Shown in pieces: positions 1-7,063 of a DNA stretch of 55,993 nt. The notes beneath the pieces are model-generated. The model did not search any database. It was not told the DNA's origin and saw only the letters and a list, made by a program, of their open reading frames with translations. The DNA comes from Bacteroidetes bacterium UBA2364 (GTDB lineage Bacteria > Bacteroidota > Rhodothermia > Rhodothermales > UBA2364). The translations under genes were made by a program, and so were the position numbers. Positions within the stretch are counted from its first letter, which is position 1. Each line of letters begins with the position of its first letter. The DNA lies in NCBI GenBank assembly GCA_002344075.1, contig DDTM01000049.1, forward strand, positions 1 through 55,993, given 5' to 3'.

Positions 1-1519
1 ACCCGAAGGTGCAATTAAAAGCGTCCTTCCATTGTAAGCCGTAAACGGTGGTGTAGGATTTCAATACCCGAAGGTGCAATTAAAAGTCCTATCAAACATC
101 ACCTTAAAGTGATCGGTCCGCTATTTCAATACCCGAAGGTGCAATTAAAAGCCTTCCGAAACTCGGCTAATTCGCGCTTCGCTTCGGATTTCAATACCCG
201 AAGGTGCAATTAAAAGCAAGTAAACACTATGCTGCTTCAAAGCGGGCAGCGTATTTCAATACCCGAAGGTGCAATTAAAAGTGCGTATGTGGCGGTTAAT
301 TTAGGATAAACTTTAATATTTCAATACCCGAAGGTGCAATTAAAAGGATCATTTTGTTGCATTTGTTTAAGCGCCCTTAATGCATTTCAATACCCGAAGG
401 TGCAATTAAAAGTATGGGACCTATAAGCATCAGTCCCTCGCGATCGCTATTTCAATACCCGAAGGTGCAATTAAAAGCGCGTCGTTTAAGCATGTTGGCG
501 ATGCGCTTGTGAATTTCAATACCCGAAGGTGCAATTAAAAGCCGAAATCGCGCCTTTGAGTTCATAAAACTTCCCTAATTTCAATACCCGAAGGTGCAAT
601 TAAAAGTCCTATCAAACATCACCTTAAAGTGATCGGTCCGCTATTTCAATACCCGAAGGTGCAATTAAAAGAGGATCTGTTTAAATTCTATATACCCTTC
701 TTGCCACAATTTCAATACCCGAAGGTGCAATTAAAAGCGGAAACCACCACGTGTCTTCGTCATACTCAAGGTATTTCAATACCCGAAGGTGCAATTAAAA
801 GCACCTGTTGAAATGATGACTTTTGGTTGGGGTTCTTCATTTCAATACCCGAAGGTGCAATTAAAAGGCGACAACGGCGTGAGCAAGCGCATGGCGCTCA
901 CGCATTTCAATACCCGAAGGTGCAATTAAAAGTTTTTAAAACAACACAGGGGATCCATTCCTTTAAAGATTTCAATACCCGAAGGTGCAATTAAAAGACA
1001 TCGGTGGGGCGATTGAACAAATAAAATTCTTTGATTTCAATACCCGAAGGTGCAATTAAAAGAATATAGGCGGTTTCATTTGGGTTCAATCGTTGTAAAT
1101 TTCAATACCCGAAGGTGCAATTAAAAGCACTTGACCAAACCGAGAAAACAGGGCTTTTTGTCGTATTTCAATACCCGAAGGTGCAATTAAAAGCATTAAA
1201 GTATTTGATTAGAGTTAGCGTAAAAAATAATTTCAATACCCGAAGGTGCAATTAAAAGCGATAAACCATTCACATTTATCGGGATGTTTATAATATTTCA
1301 ATACCCGAAGGTGCAATTAAAAGTAACAATTCTTGCAACCGCCGCCCGTATTCCGTTGTATTTCAATACCCGAAGGTGCAATTAAAAGATTGAACGGGCG
1401 AACATTGAAGCTGCTGCCGAAAGATATTTCAATACCCGAAGGTGCAATTAAAAGTTGGTCTTTTAGCGCTTTCTCAATCACAAAAGTGATATTTCAATAC
1501 CCGAAGGTGCAATTAAAAG
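1..1519 (-). CRISPR. CRISPR array, 23 full repeats plus one partial
   Basis: A 29-nt repeat (plus strand begins ATTTCAATACCCG and ends GCAATTAAAAG) occurs at 58, 123, 188, 253, 318, 384, 449, 513, 578, 643, 709, 773, 839, 904, 969, 1034, 1099, 1165, 1230, 1295, 1360, 1426 and 1491. A 21-nt remnant sits at 1-21, so the array continues beyond the window. I saw no variation among the full repeats. The 23 spacers are 35-37 nt: sixteen of 36, five of 37, two of 35. Read on the minus strand the repeat ends in ATTGAAAT, which fits the 8-nt 5' handle that Cas6 leaves in type I crRNAs. This gives minus-strand transcription, with the leader and newest spacers at the 1519 end next to cas2. Spacers 87-122 and 607-642 are identical. 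Confidence 0.98.
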
Positions 1520-1556
1520 CCGCCAAAAAGTCGTGGTGAAACAGCGAATTTGACTC

Positions 1557-1585
1557 AAAATAAGCGATTTAGTAGAGGAATGCAA
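1557..1585 (-). promoter_or_regulatory. Candidate array promoter
   Basis: On the minus strand TTGCAT (1585-1580) is followed after 17 bp by TATTTT (1562-1557), about 37 bp before the first repeat. The spacing matches a housekeeping -35/-10 pair, and transcription would start near 1550 and run into the array. It lies just downstream of a terminator-like hairpin, which suggests the array has its own promoter. This is sequence-only evidence. Confidence 0.42.
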
Positions 1586-1586
1586 G

Positions 1587-1638
1587 AAAAAAAGTCGTCG
1601 AGTAGCCATAATGTAAAAGCGTTTAGTATCCGACGACT
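1587..1638 (-). terminator. Terminator-like hairpin after cas2
   Basis: On the minus strand AGTCGTCG (1638-1631) pairs perfectly with CGACGACT (1600-1593), followed by a run of T (plus-strand A at 1587-1592). The loop is long (30 nt), which lowers confidence. If active it would end the cas4-cas1-cas2 transcript before the array promoter. Confidence 0.45.
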
Positions 1639-1643
1639 CATAG

Positions 1644-1678
1644 AAAACAAGGACTTATCTAAAATAAGCTCTTGTTTT
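1644..1678 (-). other. AT-rich hairpin downstream of cas2
   Basis: AAAACAAG-GA-CTTAT (1644-1658) pairs with ATAAG-CT-CTTGTTTT (1664-1678) around a 5-nt loop: 8 bp, a 2-nt mismatch, then 5 bp. It sits between the cas2 stop and the second hairpin. It could be a first terminator, a leader element bound during adaptation, or neither. Confidence 0.4.
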
Positions 1679-1724
1679 ACGCCTTAAAAGTCTAAAAACA
1701 TAATCGTTATCCTCCGCTCGACGA

Positions 1725-1988
1725 TTAGATAAAGCGGCTATGTTCTTCTTTTTCAAGGCCTAATGCCTCGCGCCGAACATACTTTTCGTGGCCCAATTGG
1801 TAAAAAACCACACTGTCTGTAAGCGGGTTCATCACCTTACTGGCACGTTGTTGTAAGGTTTTGTATTGAGACTCCGTTAACTCACCTTCAAATACAGAGT
1901 TTTGCACCCAAACCATGTATTGGCGGAAAAGTTTTAGCATCTTGGCACAACGCTTGGCTTCAACGTCATAAACTGCTATAACAAACAT
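1725..1988 (-). CDS. cas2: CRISPR-associated endonuclease Cas2
   Basis: An 87-residue protein of normal Cas2 length. The N-terminal strand MFVIAVYDVE carries the conserved Asp (residue 8) of the ferredoxin-like fold, and the rest fits a family member (FRQYMVWVQNSVFEGELT, then a C-terminal beta strand VVFYQLG). Cas2 dimers bridge two Cas1 dimers in the spacer-integration complex. It lies 27 bp after cas1 on the same strand and is the last cas gene before the leader. The start is an ATG just after the cas1 stop. Confidence 0.96.
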   Translation of the reverse strand: MFVIAVYDVEAKRCAKMLKLFRQYMVWVQNSVFEGELTESQYKTLQQRASKVMNPLTDSVVFYQLGHEKYVRREALGLEKEEHSRFI

Positions 1989-2015
1989 CTCATGCTTTTT
2001 ATTTATTAAAGAATA

Positions 2016-3101
2016 TTACCACCACATCTTAAAACCTTTATAAGGTTCATTGTTAGGGTCTATTAAATGGCGAATAAGGGAGTAGCAATCTAATCGGATA
2101 AGGCGCTCGTAACTAACCTTTCGGTTCAAGGCTCGATGTTGGATAACGGTTCTTAGCCGCTCATCCCAATGCTGAACAAATAGTTGTCTGCCGCTTTCTT
2201 TCAGATACACCCCACCCAGCCGTGCTTCAAAATGCTTGGGTTGTATGATGTTGGTTTTAAGGAGCTTAAAGATGGCGCGATCCACCAAAAGCGGCTTAAA
2301 AACCTCGCTTAGGTCTAAGGCTAAAGAAAACCGACGGTCTCCCGGCTCGTGCAAATAGCTAATGGTCGGGTCTAATGCGGTGCGGTAGATTTGCCGAAGT
2401 ACCGATCCATAACAAAGGGCATTACCAAAACTAATAAGGGCATTTAGTTCATTGGATGGCGGGTTTCGTTCTCGCTTATCAAACGGAAACCTTTCGGTGA
2501 TGCCTTGCCCCAGAATAGCAGGCCAGAGGCTGTAATATGTATCCCGTATATTACCCTCGATGCCCATGAGCGCAGGGACCTCCTTCATCACGTCCAATTG
2601 CCCGCGCAGCATTTCGATGCGTTCAATACCAGCCTGTAAACGGATCTGGTCTTCTCCTGATTGACGGGTCTGGTAATACTTGAGCACCCGAAGGATGTTA
2701 TATGCCGCTGCTTCCACAAAGACCCGTGCCAGTTTCATCCGCCAAGCTGGTTTAAGGTAATGCTGTGCTTGGCTTACCCTAAGTCTGCCCGAAAGCAGGC
2801 TGTCTCTCGGATACAGCGTACCCGTGAAATTACCGTAGTAGTCAAAGAAAAAGATGGGCACATGATGCTGGCATAGAAAGGTGATCAGTTTGGTATTTAA
2901 ATCCATCTCACCAAAACAATACAAGGCTTCCACCTGCTCAATCGGAATCGCAGATTTGTCGGTCAGGCAAAGCCCGGAAGGTGCGCCATCGGATAGTGGG
3001 TGGTCATCCGGTTCTCGGCTCCCATCCATTTTATAAAGGTAAAGGGTGTTGTCTTTGCGTTTTAAACGCCCACTTGAAAAAATATAATAAGGTCTTTTCA
3101 C
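2016..3101 (-). CDS. cas1: CRISPR-associated integrase Cas1
   Basis: A 361-residue Cas1, slightly long for the family (often about 320-345). The catalytic metal-binding residues fit E182 (in MGIEGNIRD), H251 (in YLHEPGDRRFS) and D263/E266 (in LALDLSEVFKP). Cas1 catalyses integration of new spacers together with Cas2. The start is GTG at 3101; the reading begins MKRPYYIFSSGRLKRK. It is followed closely by cas2 but is separated from cas4, its usual partner, by about 900 bp carrying a divergent gene, a terminator and tandem repeats. It therefore probably has its own promoter in the 98-bp gap shared with the divergent gene at 3200. Confidence 0.97.
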   Translation of the reverse strand: MKRPYYIFSSGRLKRKDNTLYLYKMDGSREPDDHPLSDGAPSGLCLTDKSAIPIEQVEALYCFGEMDLNTKLITFLCQHHVPIFFFDYYGNFTGTLYPRDSLLSGRLRVSQAQHYLKPAWRMKLARVFVEAAAYNILRVLKYYQTRQSGEDQIRLQAGIERIEMLRGQLDVMKEVPALMGIEGNIRDTYYSLWPAILGQGITERFPFDKRERNPPSNELNALISFGNALCYGSVLRQIYRTALDPTISYLHEPGDRRFSLALDLSEVFKPLLVDRAIFKLLKTNIIQPKHFEARLGGVYLKESGRQLFVQHWDERLRTVIQHRALNRKVSYERLIRLDCYSLIRHLIDPNNEPYKGFKMWW

Positions 3102-3199
3102 TTTTTTTCGACAAATTAAGTTATGTTTTGCAATCTCATGTGTTTATAAGAGTAAGCGGATGATTTCCGTCTGTTTATTAATCATAAAACCAAAATATT

Positions 3200-3676
3200 A
3201 TGCCAAACCTTCCTTCTACGGTGGCTTTTACGGAAGCAGACCGAATCGCTTTAGTACAAAAGGTAGATGAGATCTACACCGCATTAAACTTTATGGTAAC
3301 ACTAACCAATGAAGAACGAAAAAGTATCAAGCAAATCAGTGACAAACACTATGGTTTTATGACCAAGTTAATTGATCATGCAACGCAGCATCCGGAATTC
3401 CGCCCAATGCATATGGATATGGATAAATTGAGTCATTATTATGACCTTGTTCTTAAGCTCAATACAATCAGAAGCAGGGTTGAGCAACTTGAGATTCAAC
3501 TGTCTGATACCATTGCGCTAATGGGTTCCGAAGCCGATGCCGAAGCACGTAAGTATTACAAAATGGTTCATGTCGCAGCCAAAGACGGTGTGGCTGGCGC
3601 GCAACCTATATATGATGACCTGCGCAGTCGTTTTCCGGTTGGAAACAGAACCAATAACGAAGCCCCCAAACCGTAG
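3200..3676 (+). CDS. Unknown helical protein inserted in the cas locus
   Basis: A 158-residue protein I do not recognise. It looks mostly alpha-helical and soluble, with no signal peptide or membrane segment; residues about 5-110 contain long amphipathic helices (for example LNTIRSRVEQLEIQLSDTI), and the C-terminus is Pro/Asn-rich. It has a clear ATG, no overlap with other genes, and is followed by a strong intrinsic terminator at 3700-3735, so it looks like a real single-gene transcript. It is the only gene in the cas locus on the plus strand, sitting between cas1 and cas4. It may be an unrelated insertion or an accessory component; the sequence does not decide this. Confidence 0.8.
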   Translation: MPNLPSTVAFTEADRIALVQKVDEIYTALNFMVTLTNEERKSIKQISDKHYGFMTKLIDHATQHPEFRPMHMDMDKLSHYYDLVLKLNTIRSRVEQLEIQLSDTIALMGSEADAEARKYYKMVHVAAKDGVAGAQPIYDDLRSRFPVGNRTNNEAPKP

Positions 3677-3699
3677 AACTTAGGTTTTGGTATCATGAT

Positions 3700-3735
3700 C
3701 GGGTGCCCTGCAACAGGCAGGGTACCCGTTTTTTT
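3700..3735 (+). terminator. Intrinsic terminator of the 3200 gene
   Basis: GGGTGCCCTGC (3701-3711) pairs with GCAGGGTACCC (3717-3727) with one G-T wobble around a 5-nt loop, followed by G and a seven-T run. This is a strong textbook terminator, 24 bp after the stop codon. Confidence 0.88.
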
Positions 3736-3781
3736 GAGACGCCGTTTTAAAGGGCATACGGTTAGCCCACATAGGCATGGT

Positions 3782-3990
3782 GCTTATGATAAGGAGGTTG
3801 TACACGGTCGAGCAGTGAGGTTGAGCTTATGATAAGGAGGTTGTACGTGGTCGAGCAGTGAGATTGAGTTTATAATAAGGAGGTTGTACATGGTCGAGCA
3901 GTCAGGTTGAGCTTATAATAAGGAGGTTGTACACGGTAGAGCAGTCAGGTTGAGCTTATCATAAGGAGATTTGAGCTTATGATAAGCTGA
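3782..3990. repeat. 43-bp tandem repeat, four units plus two truncated
   Basis: Four full 43-bp units start at 3782, 3825, 3868 and 3911, followed by truncated copies at 3954-3974 and 3975-3990. Each unit opens with CTTAT-N-ATAAG (arms intact in five of six copies, central base varying G, G, A, A, C, G), then GGAGGTTGTAC and a GTCGAGCAG-like segment. The unit length is not a multiple of three, so this is not a coding repeat. The short palindrome in each unit suggests a protein-binding iteron or a slippage-prone spacer. It ends about 18 bp before the cas4 stop. Confidence 0.93.
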
Positions 3991-4008
3991 TAGCGTATGT
4001 TGTGGCAT

Positions 4009-4524
4009 CTATCCATAGCAACATTCCTCGAAGGAACATTTGGCACAAAGCTTCCTGTTGGGATTGCGGTCGGGTGGGGTAGGAGACCGAAATAGTGCAG
4101 CGATGGCATGAACCATTTCACCAAGGCGGACTTCATCTTCCGGATGCAGGACAACGGGCTGGGTCTTTTTGAGTAGGGGATATTGGATTAAGCCTGTATA
4201 ATTTGGGCAACCTACCAATTTAAGTAGCCATAGGTAAAACTTTGTTTGCCAGATATGGCTTTCTTCAGCGGCTTTGCTTTTCTTTACTTCATATAATACC
4301 CCATCTTTCAGGTTGGCTCCGTCTAATTTACCTACCAAGGAAATGCCAGCATAAACCGCTTCTAACATCAGGTCTTTAGGGGTGCGCTCATAAGCCTGCT
4401 CATGCAAAAGCCGCCCCAAAGCCACAACCTCGCTTTCCTGCTCCATATCAATGCCCTGTTGTTTAAGCCATGCTTTTCTATGGCATAGGGCATAGTATCC
4501 AATACTATAACCTGAAATATTCAT
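4009..4524 (-). CDS. cas4: CRISPR-associated exonuclease Cas4
   Basis: A 171-residue RecB-like nuclease of Cas4 type. Cys14 (in ALCHRKAWL) and the C-terminal cluster Cys160, Cys163, Cys168/169 fit the four iron-sulfur ligands. LLHEQAY, VGKLDG and YEVKKSK supply the His, Asp, Glu and Lys of the nuclease core. Cas4 trims and selects PAM-bearing prespacers for Cas1-Cas2. I chose the ATG at 4524 over a TTG three codons upstream. It is 142 bp downstream of cas7, with a terminator-like hairpin in between, so it may be transcribed apart from the effector genes. Confidence 0.95.
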   Translation of the reverse strand: MNISGYSIGYYALCHRKAWLKQQGIDMEQESEVVALGRLLHEQAYERTPKDLMLEAVYAGISLVGKLDGANLKDGVLYEVKKSKAAEESHIWQTKFYLWLLKLVGCPNYTGLIQYPLLKKTQPVVLHPEDEVRLGEMVHAIAALFRSPTPPDRNPNRKLCAKCSFEECCYG

Positions 4525-4560
4525 GGTGGGCAAGATGGGCGTATTAAGGAGAGATCTCTT

Positions 4561-4598
4561 AAAAATGGGGCATCCTCTTTTTTAAGGAGATGCCCCAT
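4561..4598 (-). terminator. Terminator-like hairpin between cas7 and cas4
   Basis: A perfect 10-bp stem, ATGGGGCATC (4565-4574) with GATGCCCCAT (4589-4598), encloses a 14-nt loop. On the minus strand it is followed by TTTTT (4561-4565 overlap). It lies 70 bp after the cas7 stop and could end the effector transcript or attenuate read-through into cas4. Confidence 0.6.
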
Positions 4599-4666
4599 CG
4601 GAGTCAAAGCACATTACAACCAACAACTAAAACGGAGAACATGACGATTATAGACTGTGCTTTGAA

Positions 4667-5707
4667 TTATACGTCGTATGGGTAAGATGAAAGTAATTCA
4701 ATGAGCTTAACTTCTGCATCTTCCAATGCATCATCAGACCCACGAACACCTTCTACATAACCGCCACAGGCAGGCATAGTAAAGAGGTCAACTCCTTTGA
4801 CTTCTCGAACAATTGGTGTGGCAGCCTGTCGGGCGCTTTCTTCTTTTAAATCACCTCGAATTGCACTTACAAGACGGTTTGGATTTGTACTAATTGCAAA
4901 AACAAGCGTTTCTTGCGGACTATAAGTGCGGGATTGATTTGTAGAAACACGCCAATTTACCAGAGCATGTGCTAATGCAGGAATAATTTTTTCCCGACGT
5001 TCTTTAGGGCACACAATGCGAAGCTTGTCATTTGAGATTTTCCATCCTTTCTCTAATAAACCATCAATCTTCTCTTGAGTGATCTCAGGATCATGCTGAT
5101 TAATTGAGACACTAAAAAGAGTGCTAAGATCAATTGCAATATCAAATACAAAAAGCCCTGAAGCCCGTGTATTATCGGGAATCCAAAGACGGCGTGGAAG
5201 GGCGCGGTTATTAGACTGAAGAAATGTAAGAATGTCTTCAGAACTCATTTCCTCACCTCTCTCATTCAGCACACGTACCGGATGTTGATCGGGGCGTTCG
5301 CTCCGATCAAAAGTTAGATTTTCCTTAGGTAAGGATGAGAGAAGAGGGTGTAAAGGGCGCATTGCCGAAATTGAAAGTGGGCTTCTGCGTTTTACCGTTA
5401 CAACCCCAGGGCGTGCCTGCATCCAGCCACCCAGTAGCTGATCCGTAAATTGAGGATCGCAAGGAGACCATGGTTCTTTGTTTTCAATGGCTTTTTCTTT
5501 ATTGACTTGGTAATTGAAGGTGATGGGGGCCTGCGGTTCATCCAATATATCTAATAGGGTATTGAGCAATGAACGCTTGACTTGTTGCCCACTTGAATAT
5601 GGCACGGATCGTCCAAAAATGGGATCGTAATAGTTCTTTTGCCCGTTTTCGACAACAAAGACGGTATGGTCAACATGGCGCAAACCGCGAAGGAATAGGT
5701 ATTTCAT
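4667..5707 (-). CDS. cas7: Cas7 family crRNA-binding backbone subunit
   Basis: A 346-residue protein in the position and of the length expected for Cas7, the subunit that polymerises along the crRNA in the Cascade complex. It begins MKYLFLRGLRHVDHTVF, followed by the region GRSVPYSSGQQVKRSLL (about residues 33-49), a pattern seen in several type I Cas7 families. A Gly-rich stretch near the C-terminus (CGGYVEGVRGS) may line RNA. A good ribosome binding site (AGGAG) precedes the ATG. It follows the cas8-like gene by 60 bp. The Cas7 assignment is firm from context; the exact subfamily is uncertain. Confidence 0.85.
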   Translation of the reverse strand: MKYLFLRGLRHVDHTVFVVENGQKNYYDPIFGRSVPYSSGQQVKRSLLNTLLDILDEPQAPITFNYQVNKEKAIENKEPWSPCDPQFTDQLLGGWMQARPGVVTVKRRSPLSISAMRPLHPLLSSLPKENLTFDRSERPDQHPVRVLNERGEEMSSEDILTFLQSNNRALPRRLWIPDNTRASGLFVFDIAIDLSTLFSVSINQHDPEITQEKIDGLLEKGWKISNDKLRIVCPKERREKIIPALAHALVNWRVSTNQSRTYSPQETLVFAISTNPNRLVSAIRGDLKEESARQAATPIVREVKGVDLFTMPACGGYVEGVRGSDDALEDAEVKLIELLSSYPYDV

Positions 5708-5767
5708 GGTTATAACTCCTATTTGTTAAATAAGTATTTGATTTAGTATTGGAATTTGGGCGAGCAA

Positions 5768-7060
5768 CTACTTGTTGCTTTCAATGGCATACTTGAAACG
5801 AATCAAGGTCATAAAAAGCGGAAAATGATCTGCTGGCATGAACATGATTTCCGTTACAATGTCATCAAAGAATTGATCATCAAGGCTACCAGATAGAATT
5901 GCTTCTTTCACATTCTCAATGAATGCTTTTCGGCTATTCGCATCAAGAATCTTATCCACTAAATTCTTCCGTGTCGTTTTGCCTTGGCGGTCTTCCCGTA
6001 CAAAATCACGTAAGTGCTTGGCGATTTCTTGGGACTTTTCCAAAAGTTGCTTGTTGTCTAACATGGCTGTAATCCAAGTTTGATAAATGGTAAATGTAAT
6101 GGCTGTTGCTTCGTCCTTAGGCGGCTTGAAGTTCTTCTTGCCTGTCATGATTTCACGCAACTTGGAAGGCTCTAAAGCACGCAATCCAATGTTGCCAAGC
6201 ATACAGGCTCGTTTAAAACTGAACTCTGTGTCATAGACATCTTCTAGCTGTTGTTGTGCAATCTCAAACTCAGATAACTTAACAAGATGTAAATAAATCT
6301 CATTTAAGCGTTTAACCTGAGGTAAGTTGATTTGGATAAACCCTATGGTCTTATTCATTTGTCCAAGACTATACACATAGGCAATAAGGTTTTGATTGGG
6401 GTGTTGGTTAGCCAAGGCAAAGATAACTTTAATCCATGATTGGGTTTTTACTCCTGCTTGGTCTCCTTTTGATTGGAACATGGAGTAGTCAAAGCCTAAC
6501 ATGGGAGACCCCGAATTAAACCTTTTGTTTAAGCAATGAGAAAGCCAGACGCCGTTCCATGTGTTTATCTGGTTACCCTTCTGGTTGGGGGTATCTTTTA
6601 ATCTGTTTCGATATTGCTTCCAGCCCTCATAAGTCGCCCAAATCACTTCATTACTGTCAATGAGTATTGAATAGCCTCCTTCAAGACCAATGCCTAAGCC
6701 AGCACCAATCCAAGAAGCATAAGAATCCTCTGTACTTAGACCTAGGTTCAAGGATGTTACCTGACCTGATGTTGTACCATCAACACCAGATGCTGCTGCT
6801 CCTACAAAGGTGCTTCCATTTGGAGCAACCGTTTGAATGAGTTTGTGCAATTCTATTTTGGTGTTCTTTCGTTTAATTGGGTCATGAGCAAACTTTGCAT
6901 GTTGAAAGGGAAGCGCGTTATGCACATGGAGGAGATAGCGCGCGTCATCAAAAAAGAGTGGATAAAAAACAGTATCAAAGAATGCTTCGACATTCAAGTT
7001 TGTGCCTTTTCTTTGATTATAGAGGGTTACTAATTTTCGCCCAATGTATGCTGTGTACAT
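5768..7060 (-). CDS. Putative Cas8 large subunit of the type I effector
   Basis: A 430-residue protein between cas3 and cas7. By elimination (Cas3, Cas5, Cas6 and Cas7 are all identified) it should be the large subunit that recognises the PAM and recruits Cas3. The N-terminus (MYTAYIGRKLVTLYNQRKG, then an FFDTVFYPLFFDD region) and a Gly/Ser/Thr-rich stretch at about residues 80-130 (SGQVTSL, GAGLGIGLEGGYS) are its most marked features. It has few cysteines and no CXXC zinc-finger pairs, so it does not look like the Cst1-type Cas8. It starts 3 bp after the cas3 stop, so translation is probably coupled. Subfamily not established. Confidence 0.75.
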   Translation of the reverse strand: MYTAYIGRKLVTLYNQRKGTNLNVEAFFDTVFYPLFFDDARYLLHVHNALPFQHAKFAHDPIKRKNTKIELHKLIQTVAPNGSTFVGAAASGVDGTTSGQVTSLNLGLSTEDSYASWIGAGLGIGLEGGYSILIDSNEVIWATYEGWKQYRNRLKDTPNQKGNQINTWNGVWLSHCLNKRFNSGSPMLGFDYSMFQSKGDQAGVKTQSWIKVIFALANQHPNQNLIAYVYSLGQMNKTIGFIQINLPQVKRLNEIYLHLVKLSEFEIAQQQLEDVYDTEFSFKRACMLGNIGLRALEPSKLREIMTGKKNFKPPKDEATAITFTIYQTWITAMLDNKQLLEKSQEIAKHLRDFVREDRQGKTTRKNLVDKILDANSRKAFIENVKEAILSGSLDDQFFDDIVTEIMFMPADHFPLFMTLIRFKYAIESNK

Positions 7061-7063
7061 AAA

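Larger units (their letters stand above)
1520..1724 (-). promoter_or_regulatory. CRISPR leader region between cas2 and the array
   Basis: This 205-bp AT-rich, non-coding stretch lies between the cas2 stop codon and the first (leader-proximal) repeat. On the minus strand it holds, in order, a segment CTCGACGA-complementary to a downstream site, an AT-rich hairpin (1644-1678), a hairpin with T-run (1587-1638) and a promoter candidate (1557-1585). Its position on the handle side of the array fits a leader that directs both transcription and new spacer insertion. The exact leader boundaries are inferred. Confidence 0.75.

Noticed and set aside
629..811. Short open reading frame inside the CRISPR array
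   Set aside because: It reads through repeats and spacers and repeats the peptide encoded by the repeat; not a gene. The same holds for 1333-1539.
1..1519. Self-targeting spacers against genes in this window
   Set aside because: I noticed no spacer matching elsewhere in the window by eye; a full search was not possible.
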